NCBI GenBank assembly: GCA_021776635.1
Contig: JAJFFN010000021.1
Coordinates: 1 to 64,000, forward strand
Origin: Robiginitomaculum sp.
GTDB taxonomy: Bacteria; Pseudomonadota; Alphaproteobacteria; Caulobacterales; Maricaulaceae
Direction of reading: 5' to 3'
DNA length: 64,000 bases
The translations under genes and the position numbers were made by a program. The notes under the pieces were generated by a model that saw only the letters and a program-made list of their open reading frames with translations, was not told the DNA's origin and made no database searches. Shown here one piece after another: positions 43,850-52,218 of the stretch. Position 1 is the stretch's first letter; every line of letters starts with the position of its first letter.

Positions 43850-44628
43850 ATACGTATCTCTATACCTTTGGCTTTTAGTTCTGTTTTAAGAGCTGGGATG
43901 GGTAGGATATTCTTGTGGAAAACACTAGCGGCTAACGCTCCGTTAACATCCGCTTGCTTGAACACATCTACAAAATGGGATACCTTTCCCGCGCCGCCTG
44001 ATGCGATCAGAGGCACAGAACATATCGTGCGCACCGCTTGCAGTTGCTTAAGATCATATCCCGTGCGTACTCCGTCCCTATTCATACAGTTAAGCACAAT
44101 CTCGCCCGCCCCACGTGCAATGGCTTCTGTTATCCATTCCAGTGTCCCGCGTCCGGTTTCCTTTGTGGCATCAGCACTACCCGTATGGGATTTAACACGA
44201 TATGTGCTGCCGTCTTTAATGCTTCTATCTTCAAAACTATCGACACCGACGACGATACATTGGCGACCAAATGCTGCGCTCAATTTATTGATTAGATCAG
44301 GCTGCATCAAGGCGGGAGAGTTTACGGATATTTTATCGGCACCTGCTTCCAGACGTGCGCGTGCGGCTTCCACCGATTTTATTCCGCCGGCTACGCAAAA
44401 AGGAATATCGAGCAGGCCTGAGACTTTTTTTATCCAGTCAGGGCAGACCGTGCGCGTATCGACACTGGCCGTGATGTCGTAGAATACCAATTCATCAGCA
44501 CCGGCATCTTTGTATTTAAGCGCAAGATCCAGAATGTTGCCTACGTCTTCATGTTTGCGAAATTGTACGCCTTTCACCACGCGGCCATCCTTTACATCAA
44601 GGCAAGGAATTATCCGGCGCGCTAACAT
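43846..44628 (-). CDS. hisF: Imidazole glycerol phosphate synthase HisF
   Basis: A 260-residue TIM barrel forming the cyclase subunit. [12 protein letters not shown] carries catalytic Asp11, and VGVDSFED near residue 130 the second catalytic Asp. It uses ammonia from HisH to make imidazole glycerol phosphate and AICAR. Overlaps hisA by seven bases. Confidence 0.97.
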   Translation of the reverse strand: MLARRIIPCLDVKDGRVVKGVQFRKHEDVGNILDLALKYKDAGADELVFYDITASVDTRTVCPDWIKKVSGLLDIPFCVAGGIKSVEAARARLEAGADKISVNSPALMQPDLINKLSAAFGRQCIVVGVDSFEDRSIKDGSTYRVKSHTGSADATKETGRGTLEWITEAIARGAGEIVLNCMNRDGVRTGYDLKQLQAVRTICSVPLIASGGAGKVSHFVDVFKQADVNGALAASVFHKNILPIPALKTELKAKGIEIRI

Positions 44629-45347
44629 GAGATTGCTTGGTCAAGTGTAAATTTGTTTTCGTAAAGTGCTTTGCCGATTATGATGCCTGCTGGGTTGAGT
44701 GCTTTTAAATCACGTACATCCTTCAGCGAGCCAACACCACCTGAACTGATAAGGTCAAGGCCTGGATAACGGCTCATAATATCTTGGTATAAAGCAATAT
44801 TTGCGCCTTGCAGGTCGCCGTCTTTGGCAATGTCGGTGACCAAAATAGTTTTTAGCCCGACACCCAAGAATTCGTCAATCACTTGCCAAAGTGACTGCTT
44901 TGAAATTTGTGTCCAACCATTGGTCGTAGGTCTGGGGGTTCCGTCTAAATCTAGAAAAATATCTATAGCCAGTACGAATTTATCGGAGCCAATTGCCTGC
45001 ATCCAGCCTTTAACGAGATTTGGGTCTTTGACGGCGAGTGAGCCGATAACAACCCTGTTTATACCGCTGCTAAGAAGGAATTCTACCTGATCAAGATTCC
45101 GTAAGCCACCGCCTGTTTGGATTTTAATGTTAACAGATTTTGCTATATTCACTATAAGCTCAGATTGCGATGTCATTGGGTTTTTTGCCCCGTCTAGGTC
45201 GACGACATGCAACCATTTTGCACCAGAATTTTCAAAACTGTGTGCCACCTCTATAGGGTTTGTACTGTAATTTGTACGCCTGTCAAAATCACCTTTCAAT
45301 AACCGCACACAGCCTCCATCCATTAAATCAATTGCCGGAAAAATCAT
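44622..45347 (-). CDS. hisA: ProFAR isomerase HisA
   Basis: A 241-residue TIM barrel with the catalytic Asp in [12 protein letters not shown] near residue 8 and a second Asp in [12 protein letters not shown] near 170. It isomerises ProFAR to PRFAR. Four-base overlap with hisH. Confidence 0.96.
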   Translation of the reverse strand: MIFPAIDLMDGGCVRLLKGDFDRRTNYSTNPIEVAHSFENSGAKWLHVVDLDGAKNPMTSQSELIVNIAKSVNIKIQTGGGLRNLDQVEFLLSSGINRVVIGSLAVKDPNLVKGWMQAIGSDKFVLAIDIFLDLDGTPRPTTNGWTQISKQSLWQVIDEFLGVGLKTILVTDIAKDGDLQGANIALYQDIMSRYPGLDLISSGGVGSLKDVRDLKALNPAGIIIGKALYENKFTLDQAISC

Positions 45348-45934
45348 GGTTTAACCTTCAGAAAATTTTCTAATATTTTTTTACCAACTTTACTGGAACG
45401 CTCAGGGTGAAACTGACAGCCATAAACATTACCGCTGCGAATAACGGCGCTAAAAGGTTGCCCATAAGTGGTTGTTGCAATTGTATGAGCGCCAATTGGG
45501 AGGGCGTAAGAATGGACAAAGTACACATAATCGCTTTCATTGACGCCGAAAAGCAGCGGATCATCATCTAGGTTTTCCAGAGTATTCCAGCCCATATGCG
45601 GTGTGGGTAAATCGCTTGCTCCCAATTTTGTAACCAAGCCTTTAATGCGGCCAAGACCATTTGTTGCTCCTTCTTCGGACGCATCTAGCAACATTTGCAT
45701 ACCGAGACAAATTCCCAAAAGCGGTTGGGTTAAATTGCTTAGTACTTTCACAAGCCCGCGCCGTTTTAATTGCGCCGTAGCATAAGGCATAGACCCCACA
45801 CCTGGTAGAATAACATGGTCTGCGCTTTGTATAATGGCTGCGTCCATTGAAATCACATACCGTACGCCAAGACGTTCAACGGCGAAGCCAACAGAGGCCA
45901 AATTTGCACATCCTGTATCTACAATGGCAAGCAT
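45344..45934 (-). CDS. hisH: Imidazole glycerol phosphate synthase HisH
   Basis: A 196-residue class I glutamine amidotransferase. The nucleophile Cys is in LLGICLGMQML near residue 77, the His/Glu pair in QFHPERSSK near 175. It supplies ammonia to HisF. It overlaps the end of hisCB by one base. Confidence 0.96.
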   Translation of the reverse strand: MLAIVDTGCANLASVGFAVERLGVRYVISMDAAIIQSADHVILPGVGSMPYATAQLKRRGLVKVLSNLTQPLLGICLGMQMLLDASEEGATNGLGRIKGLVTKLGASDLPTPHMGWNTLENLDDDPLLFGVNESDYVYFVHSYALPIGAHTIATTTYGQPFSAVIRSGNVYGCQFHPERSSKVGKKILENFLKVKP

Positions 45935-47586
45935 TACAATACCCCTTTAGTCGAGGCAATCTCTATACCGTCGCGTTTAAATGCAGGGGCTAGTGCATGG
46001 CCTAGGCCTTTGAAACAGGCCTCGATCATGTGGTGGGTGTTGGCACCTTGGACATCAATTTGAATGGCTGCACCGAGTGTCTGCGCCAGGCTTTCAAAGA
46101 AATGCGGACACATTTCAGCAGGAAAACCACCGGCGTGGTCTGTCGGGAAAATACCCTTAAAAACCATAGCGGAACGGCCTGATAAATCCACTGCGACATT
46201 GGCTAGGGTCTCGTCCATAGGTATTGTAAAGCCAAACCGACCCACGCCAGCTTTGTCTCCAAGCGCCGCCGAAAGCGCAGTGCCAAGCGTCAATGCACAG
46301 TCTTCTATTGTATGGTGGGCATCAATTTCCAGATCACCCTCACACGACAGTACAAGACCAAATTTGCCATGTTTAGCGAGGGCTTCCAACATGTGGTCGT
46401 AAAACCCTATGCCAGTGTGAACCGAAATTTTAGAAGGATCATCCAAATTTACCCGAACGGCGATATCGGTTTCCTTGGTTTTTCTGTGGGCTTCGGCAGT
46501 TCGCTGGGGGTTGGTTACAGGAATGTTCACACCAAAGGCACAAAGCGCGATATCGTTTTCTTCTGGACACCCAATACTGAGGCGCATTTTGTCCTGTAGG
46601 GATTGGCGGAAATCACGAATTTTGATCTGATATTCTCTAAGTTTGCGGCGTAATTTTTCATCCTCAACTATTTCTAAAAGTAAAAAATTCGCTTCTGACG
46701 GATAGATGGTTTTCACAAAAGGTGAGGCTGTTAACGCCGTTTCCATGCGCGCTCTTTCAGACATCCACAGTTTCAACCGGGCCGCGTGAATAGGCATTGC
46801 AGCAGGTGTGAGCGCATTCATCACAGCTACTTCAACGGGGCGGGCTATTGGATAGGGAGGTAAAACTTTCAGCATTAAGTTAACTATACGTGGATCAGCA
46901 ATGGCGGCACCCAGCCGGACACCAGCTAGGGAATATGCTTTTGAAAGCGTACGTAATATAACCAGATTAGGGTATTTTTCTAATTTATCGGTAAAGCTAT
47001 CTTGGCCTGAAAACTCTGCATAAGCTTCATCTATGACAATCAAGGTTTGCGAAAATTCAGCACATATTTCTTCGACAATTTGTGGATTAATTGCATTGCC
47101 TGTCGGATTATTAGGCGAGCAGAAAAATGCTATTTTTAGTGCCGAACCCGCAGTTCGCATTTTCGATTTAATCAAGCCTTCATCATAGGTAAAGTCAGGA
47201 TTTAACGGAGCTTTAATGATGCCCGCCCCTTGAATAGACGCGCAGGTTTCATAATATCCAAAAGTAGGCGGGCAAACTAGAATACTATCTTCGCCAGCTT
47301 CACAAAATGTACGCAGCAAAACCTCAATGGCTTCATCTGCGCCTCGCCCGACCATAATTTGCTCGGGTTTTGCGCCGTATAGGTTTGCAAGCCTTGCGCA
47401 CAAATTTGTTGGCTGTTGTTCTGGGTAACGATTAAAGTTGTCTGCTGATTTTACTGGTGGTGGCCGCCAAGGGGACTCATTCGCATCAAGATGCAAAGCA
47501 TTTGAAATACCACCTCGCGCGTCATACGCTTTAAAATCCAGGATAGCTTTGCGGGCAATTGTGTTTGGCCAAGTATTACGCATCAT
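45934..47586 (-). CDS. hisC-hisB: HisC-HisB fusion
   Basis: 550 residues with two enzymes in one chain. Residues 1 to about 350 are histidinol-phosphate aminotransferase (PLP enzyme): FFCSPNNPTGN near 175 and the PLP-lysine region RTLSKAYSLAGVRLG near 220. Residues about 366-550 are imidazole glycerol-phosphate dehydratase: HHTIEDCALTLG, PMDETLANVAVDLSGR and a second His pair NTHHMIEACFKGLGH. The HisB phosphatase domain of enterobacterial HisB is absent. The frame is continuous through the linker (INPVTNP-type, about 351-365), with no sign of error. Overlaps hisD by four bases. An unusual fusion to my knowledge. Confidence 0.93.
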   Translation of the reverse strand: MMRNTWPNTIARKAILDFKAYDARGGISNALHLDANESPWRPPPVKSADNFNRYPEQQPTNLCARLANLYGAKPEQIMVGRGADEAIEVLLRTFCEAGEDSILVCPPTFGYYETCASIQGAGIIKAPLNPDFTYDEGLIKSKMRTAGSALKIAFFCSPNNPTGNAINPQIVEEICAEFSQTLIVIDEAYAEFSGQDSFTDKLEKYPNLVILRTLSKAYSLAGVRLGAAIADPRIVNLMLKVLPPYPIARPVEVAVMNALTPAAMPIHAARLKLWMSERARMETALTASPFVKTIYPSEANFLLLEIVEDEKLRRKLREYQIKIRDFRQSLQDKMRLSIGCPEENDIALCAFGVNIPVTNPQRTAEAHRKTKETDIAVRVNLDDPSKISVHTGIGFYDHMLEALAKHGKFGLVLSCEGDLEIDAHHTIEDCALTLGTALSAALGDKAGVGRFGFTIPMDETLANVAVDLSGRSAMVFKGIFPTDHAGGFPAEMCPHFFESLAQTLGAAIQIDVQGANTHHMIEACFKGLGHALAPAFKRDGIEIASTKGVL

Positions 47587-48884
47587 GCCCCTCCACTTTC
47601 AAGGCGCAGGCTGACTGCGCGTCTGTGGGCTTCCAAACCCTCCATCTTAGCAAGCCGCTCTACACACGGGCCAAGGTTTTCAAGGCCAATGCGCGTAAGT
47701 GTTTGTACGCTGATAAATTTTACAAAGCTTTCTACACCGACGCCGCTATAGGCCTGTGCTGCACCATATGTTGGTAGCGTGTGATTTGTTCCGCTAGCAT
47801 AATCGCCTACGGCTTCAGGTGTCCAAGGGCCTAAAAACACCGAGCCTGCATTTCGAATTTTCTCTAGAACACCATCTGGGCTTTGTATCTGCACAATCAA
47901 ATGTTCGGGGGCATAGTCGTTGGCTATGTCCAGCATTGTGTCTATATCATGCGCTATAATAACACGACCGTTTTTAAGAGCCTGTATTGCAATATTCTTA
48001 CGCGGTAAATCGGTAAGCTGCTTGCCTATTTCAGCCTTAAGTTTAGCGGCGAATTCCCTGGATCGGCACACACATATGACTTGCGCCATGGGGTCATGCT
48101 CCGCTTGGCTCAGTAAATCTGAAGCTACAAATATTGGATTAGCCTGCTCATCAGCCAAAACCATGGCTTCACTAGGCCCAGCCGGTAAATCGATGGCTGG
48201 GCCGCCCATTTCCTTTGAGATTTGCGCTTTGGCTTGAGCAACATATATATTGCCTGGTCCGAATATTTTCACACATTTAGGGATTGTCTTCGTGCCGTAG
48301 CCAAGGCTTGCAATCGCTTGCGCACCTCCTGCCATATAGATGTTGGTAACACTACACAAATACGCCGCAGCCAATATATTTGCATTGACCTTCCCATCTT
48401 TACTAGGTGGCGTTATGACGATGCGTTTAGGGACACCTGCAATTTTAGCAGGAACCGCCAGCATCATTAATGTAGAGACCAAGGGTGCGCTTCCGCCGGG
48501 CACATACAATCCGGCGCTGTCGATTGCTCGCGGCTCTCGGCGGCACAAAACGCCCGGCATGGTCTCAACTTCAAATGCGCTTGGCATTTGTGCAAGGTGG
48601 AAGTTTTCAATATTGTTTTTAGCTGTTACCATAGCGGTTTTGTCTTTGGGCGCTAAGGTTTCCCAAGCCGCTTTCATGTCTGTTTTGGGTACTTTTAAAT
48701 CAGTTAATTCGACATTGTCAAAACGCTTTGTAAAGCCTCTTATTGCTTCATCGCCCTTTAAGCGCACCGCATTTAATATATCAGTAGTCCTGCGCACAAC
48801 GTTTTCATCATTTATAGCTTGTGAACGTGCTAAGGCGGCGATTTGCTCCTCTTTGTTTAAATTATTCCAAATAAAAACCTGCAT
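47583..48884 (-). CDS. hisD: Histidinol dehydrogenase HisD
   Basis: A 433-residue zinc enzyme that oxidises histidinol to histidine in two NAD+ steps. The signature around DLLSQAEHDPMAQVI (near residue 255) and the metal/catalytic His and Glu residues in YAPEHLIVQ (near 325) and GTNHTLPT (near 370) are intact. Two bases downstream of hisG. Confidence 0.97.
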   Translation of the reverse strand: MQVFIWNNLNKEEQIAALARSQAINDENVVRRTTDILNAVRLKGDEAIRGFTKRFDNVELTDLKVPKTDMKAAWETLAPKDKTAMVTAKNNIENFHLAQMPSAFEVETMPGVLCRREPRAIDSAGLYVPGGSAPLVSTLMMLAVPAKIAGVPKRIVITPPSKDGKVNANILAAAYLCSVTNIYMAGGAQAIASLGYGTKTIPKCVKIFGPGNIYVAQAKAQISKEMGGPAIDLPAGPSEAMVLADEQANPIFVASDLLSQAEHDPMAQVICVCRSREFAAKLKAEIGKQLTDLPRKNIAIQALKNGRVIIAHDIDTMLDIANDYAPEHLIVQIQSPDGVLEKIRNAGSVFLGPWTPEAVGDYASGTNHTLPTYGAAQAYSGVGVESFVKFISVQTLTRIGLENLGPCVERLAKMEGLEAHRRAVSLRLESGGA

Positions 48885-48886
48885 AC

Positions 48887-49768
48887 CTAGTTCATCATCT
48901 TTTCAATGGGTAAAACGAGGATAGAACGTGCACCTTTGTCCTTGAGAGCTTCCAAAGTTTCCCAAAATACATTTTCCGTACATACGGCTTGCATAGCAAC
49001 AAGGTTGTTATCTGCACTCAACGGAATGATTGTTGGTGCATCGGAACCTGGCAGCAGTTTAGTGATAATATCCACTTGATCTTCTGGCGCGTTCAGCATG
49101 ATGTATTTAGAATCTTTGGAACTAATAACCCCGTCGATACGGCTTAGAAGACGTTCATATACGCGCTGCTTATTTGCTACCAAAGTACGGTTTGAGCCGA
49201 CCAGCACGGCTTCGCTTTCCAAAATTGTTTCAAAGACCTTAAGTCCATTTGCCTCTAAAGTTGCCCCACTAGATACAAGGTCACAGATTGCATCTGCTAT
49301 ATTAATGCGCGGCGCAAGCTCTACTGCCCCTTTCATTTCTACACAGGTCGCATTTATGTTATTGTTTTTTAAATACGTTTTTAAAATACTGGGATAGCTT
49401 GTAGCGATTTTCTTATTATTAAGGTCACTTGGGTCTTTGATGGCACTGTTTTCGACAGCGGCCAAACATAAGTTGCATCTTGAAAAACCGAGACGGCGTA
49501 CAATTTTTATATCGAACGCTTTTACACCCATGATTTCTTCAGCAAATACATTTTCGCCGACAAGACCAAAATCACTTGCATCACTTGCTACAAAATTAGG
49601 GATATCGTCATCGCGCACTAATAGCAGGTCTATGGGTAAATTTTTTACCCGCGCCAATAGGCCGTCACCACGAACGGAAAAATTCAACCCGCATTTTTTA
49701 AGCAGTGTAAAACTCTCGTCTGCTAAACGGCCTTTTTTTTGTACCGCAATGCGTAATCTATCTGGCAT
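48887..49768 (-). CDS. hisG: ATP phosphoribosyltransferase, long form
   Basis: 293 residues: a catalytic part (1 to about 215, with the PRPP loop region ISDAICDLVSSGATLEANGL recognisable near 170 as ADAICDLVSSGATLE) and the C-terminal ACT-like regulatory domain (about 220-293) that gives histidine feedback in the long form. Long HisG needs no HisZ. Many alphaproteobacteria have short HisG plus HisZ, so the form itself suggests a gammaproteobacterial or Bacteroidetes-like operon. Directly abuts the upstream yerC-like gene. Confidence 0.94.
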   Translation of the reverse strand: MPDRLRIAVQKKGRLADESFTLLKKCGLNFSVRGDGLLARVKNLPIDLLLVRDDDIPNFVASDASDFGLVGENVFAEEIMGVKAFDIKIVRRLGFSRCNLCLAAVENSAIKDPSDLNNKKIATSYPSILKTYLKNNNINATCVEMKGAVELAPRINIADAICDLVSSGATLEANGLKVFETILESEAVLVGSNRTLVANKQRVYERLLSRIDGVISSKDSKYIMLNAPEDQVDIITKLLPGSDAPTIIPLSADNNLVAMQAVCTENVFWETLEALKDKGARSILVLPIEKMMN

Positions 49769-50068
49769 TTATGCCTCCTTTTGCCGATCAAGTATAGCGC
49801 GGTAGCCTTGGTGGGGTTCGTCATTTAAAAAACGTGCGACGCGACCAATAGTCGTCGTACTAATCCCCGTTTGTTCATTGATCTCACGGTAGGACAGCCC
49901 ACCCTTGTCAAGCAACTGTGCCACATACCAGCGTTCGGACAGTGCACGCAGTTCCGAAGGCGTGCACAAATCAACCAAGAACCGTTCCATATCTGCCTCG
50001 CCTTTCGTAGATTGCAAGGCTCTAGCTAGTTGTTTGCGGCGCATTAAATTTTGTTTTTGTATTGGCAT
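49769..50068 (-). CDS. YerC/TrpR-like repressor of the his operon
   Basis: A 99-residue protein of the TrpR-like YerC/YecD family: CTPSELRALSERWYVAQLL then the helix-turn-helix SYREINEQTGISTTTIGRVARFL. The same family includes regulators located at his or trp operons in other bacteria. It is the first gene of the operon, with its stop next to the hisG start, so histidine-dependent autoregulation is likely. A palindrome just upstream is a good operator candidate. Confidence 0.85.
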   Translation of the reverse strand: MPIQKQNLMRRKQLARALQSTKGEADMERFLVDLCTPSELRALSERWYVAQLLDKGGLSYREINEQTGISTTTIGRVARFLNDEPHQGYRAILDRQKEA

Positions 50069-50091
50069 AGTGTTTAGACCTGTAAAACTAC

Positions 50092-50111
50092 TGTATTAAC
50101 ACGCTAATACA
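50092..50111 (-). promoter_or_regulatory. Candidate operator of the his operon
   Basis: A perfect inverted repeat, TGTATTA-N6-TAATACA, 24 bases upstream of the yerC-like start. Size and symmetry suit a TrpR-type dimer, and it overlaps the place where a -10 box would be. Confidence 0.5.
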
Positions 50112-50421
50112 ATACTACACACTCATGCAATAGGTATTTACATAAAAGGACACTATTTTTGTATTGATAAAGTGAGGTGAGAAGGGTTCCCGTCCCTTTT
50201 GCTGATTTCAAAACAAAGTAATATCAGGTAAATGGTGCGCCCGAGAGGTTGTAGGGTTGGCTTTTTCGCACAAGTTTTATGGATTATTTCCGTATTATAT
50301 CATCGCTTTATTCCATTGGTTCTTTTTTTATCCAATTTATTTGTACATATAATTGCACACGGCAAACATGATCGAAACTTGGTCTAGCCGAATGATTACT
50401 ATGAGCTATAGCAGAATTAAC
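50112..50421. other. Intergenic with one repeat copy
   Basis: About 310 bp without a gene. It holds a weak terminator-like hairpin at 50182-50200 (AAGGG/CCCTT then T) and the left copy of a 31-bp direct repeat at 50228-50258. The remainder, 50260-50420, is AT-rich and featureless. Confidence 0.5.
50228..50258 (+). repeat. Left copy of 31-bp direct repeat
   Basis: GTAAATGGTGCG followed by CCCGAGAGGTT and GTAGGGTT. It matches 60704-60734 at 27 of 31 positions in the same orientation. The reverse complement ends CTCTCGGGCGCACCA, like a tRNA 3' end, so it might be an attachment-site remnant. Confidence 0.6.
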
Positions 50422-50601
50422 TTATTTAACTAAAACGTCACGAGCAATTTTTTGTATGCCCTCAATATATGTCTTTTGCGACCAGCGACACTCCTGTCTA
50501 TACTGCTCCCAATTTCGCACCGAAAGCAATGTCCATAAAATATCTGTGGCTTGTTTAACGGTGTACTCAGGTGCTAATTTGCCATCAGTTTCAACGCCGT
50601 T
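50422..50601 (-). pseudogene. C-terminal remnant of a TetR-type regulator
   Basis: On the minus strand, 59 codons read APEYTVKQATDILWTLLS, then RNWEQYRQECRWSQKTYIEGI and end in a stop at 50422. This is the usual end of TetR-family ligand domains (W..L..Y..GWS...Y). A stop codon directly precedes the stretch and no helix-turn-helix part exists upstream, so only the tail survives. Confidence 0.6.
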
Positions 50602-50869
50602 CTAATTATTGTTTTTACAGTCATTGCATTGCGCTATGCAATTAAAGGAAAAATCCATAAGCATAAGCAATGGGCATTGCGTTTGTTTCTTGCGATTAGT
50701 GGTGTGTGGTTTTTCCGCGTCGGTCTCATGCTTTGGATGAGCATCCATCAAAGACCGAGGGAATGCACTGGGATGTTTTGCGATGGCCATAACAATTACA
50801 TTGCTAACAATTGCAATGGGGGTTGGTATCTACGGCGCATTTACGGGGATGTGGCTCCCCAAAATGTAA
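50590..50869 (+). pseudogene. Remnant of a DUF2306-type membrane protein
   Basis: The frame from about 50590 encodes VLIIVFTVIALRYAIKG and HKQWALRLFLAISGVWFFR, typical of the late membrane helices of DUF2306-type proteins. After about 50755 the family sequence jumps to another frame, where ITLLTIAMGVGIYGAFTGMW and a stop at 50869 form the normal C-terminus. The 5' half is missing and adjoins the TetR remnant. The family assignment is from memory. Confidence 0.55.
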
Positions 50870-50955
50870 ACCCAGCTAGGGTCTCAGATTTTATCCCAAG
50901 GTCAGACGAGCCCTCTGACTGTCACTTACGAGCAACAACAAAAGGAGTTTATCTA

Positions 50956-51732
50956 ATGTTTCGAATTTTCATGTTATTAATTGCTGGACTTTCAGTATTG
51001 AGCACTGCGCAAGCCCAAGAATCGCCGCAAGCCCAAGAATCGCCGCAAACGCAAGAATCGCCGCAAACGCAAGAGGCGGCACAAGCACAAGAGGCGCCGC
51101 AAGTCCCGTCATACAAGGCGGCGGAATTTTCTACAGAGTTCCCTTATGAATCCAAATTCATCGAAGTGCGCGGCTCAAAGATGCACTATATTGACGAGGG
51201 CGAGGGCGATACCTTCTTGTTTCTCCATGGCAATCCAACATCGAGCTATTTATGGCGCAATGTCATACCCCACGTGAAACCGCATGGGCGGATTGTAGCT
51301 GTCGATAATATTGGCTTCGGCAAGTCCGATAAACCCGATGTCGATTACACGATGCAAACTCATATCGAATACACAAATGCTTTTATCCATGAGCTTGGGC
51401 TCAAGAATGTCATCCTTGTGGTTCATGATTGGGGTTCTGCGTTAGGTCTTAATTATGCCGCCACACATTCACGCAATGTTAAGGGCGTTGTCATGATGGA
51501 AGCGCTCATACCGCCGATGTTTCCGGCGGGCTCTGATAGAGCTGATTGGGCCGCCGAGAATTTCACAGCATCGAAACGCAATTTGTGGGTTACGGCACTC
51601 ACTTCATTCAGGAAGACAATCCACAAGCAATCGGTCGAGGCATTGTCGACTGGCACCGACGTAATTTTAACCATTAACGAAAAACGATATATATCCAGTG
51701 TATTAATCAATAAGCGAGAATTTTATGACTGA
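50956..51732 (+). pseudogene. Decayed haloalkane dehalogenase
   Basis: A signal peptide (MFRIFMLLIAGLSVLSTAQA, after an AAAGGAG site) and five to six degenerate QAQESP units precede a clear haloalkane dehalogenase N-terminal half: FLFLHGNPTSSYLWRN (oxyanion region), DNIGFGKSDKP and the nucleophile Asp in VVHDWGSALGL. After MEALIPPMFP the family sequence breaks: the cap and much of the C-terminal part are gone, and the true C-terminus, GYGTHFIQEDNPQAIGRGI with the catalytic His, follows at 51588-51677 in a different frame. An internal deletion plus frameshift explains it. The open frame continues to 51732 by chance. Not expected to be active. Confidence 0.78.
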
Positions 51733-52147
51733 TCCTGAATGCAATAATTTAAAGAATTTTGATATACCAACACCCGTTCGCTTATCGCTGTTGTGGGCAT
51801 CGCTAATGAGCCTATATATCTATTATGACTATTTCAACATGTACCGTCCGGGCACCGTCGACAACATGATTGCCGGTCAAATGGGACCTCTTGGTGAGGC
51901 AACCCCCACTGTATTGATTATTGTTGCCCTTATACTGGCAATTCCAGCATTGATGATTTTTTTATCTACGGTTTTACGGCCAGCTTTAAGCCGGTGGAGC
52001 AATATTATCTTAGGTATTGTGTATAGCATCATAGAAGCCCTCACATTTTTCGGTACCGCACCGTTTTACCAAATGGTCGTTTTCTTTGAAATTATTGTAA
52101 CCCTACTGGTTGTTTGGATTGCTTGGCATTGGCCAAGGACGGCTTAG
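51725..52147 (+). CDS. DUF6326-like four-helix membrane protein
   Basis: A 140-residue protein with four membrane segments (about residues 20-40, 60-80, 88-108, 112-135). It resembles a small uncharacterised family I remember as DUF6326. It overlaps the broken dehalogenase frame by eight bases and looks intact. A short purine site (GCGAG) precedes the ATG. Confidence 0.65.
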   Translation: MTDPECNNLKNFDIPTPVRLSLLWASLMSLYIYYDYFNMYRPGTVDNMIAGQMGPLGEATPTVLIIVALILAIPALMIFLSTVLRPALSRWSNIILGIVYSIIEALTFFGTAPFYQMVVFFEIIVTLLVVWIAWHWPRTA

Positions 52148-52218
52148 TTATTCAGCCTAGCATATTCCAAGAAAATTTGTACGCACTTTTGTACACATAT
52201 TGTAGAGACGGGATTTTG

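Noticed and set aside
50228..50258. A tRNA gene
   Set aside because: Only about 16 bases look like a tRNA 3' end; no cloverleaf can be folded.
50602..50790. 62-codon minus-strand frame
   Set aside because: It is the shadow of the membrane-protein remnant on the plus strand.
50629..51732. A single 367-codon protein joining membrane and dehalogenase parts
   Set aside because: The first 109 codons are the tail of a decayed DUF2306-type gene; a proper start, ribosome site and signal peptide occur at 50956.
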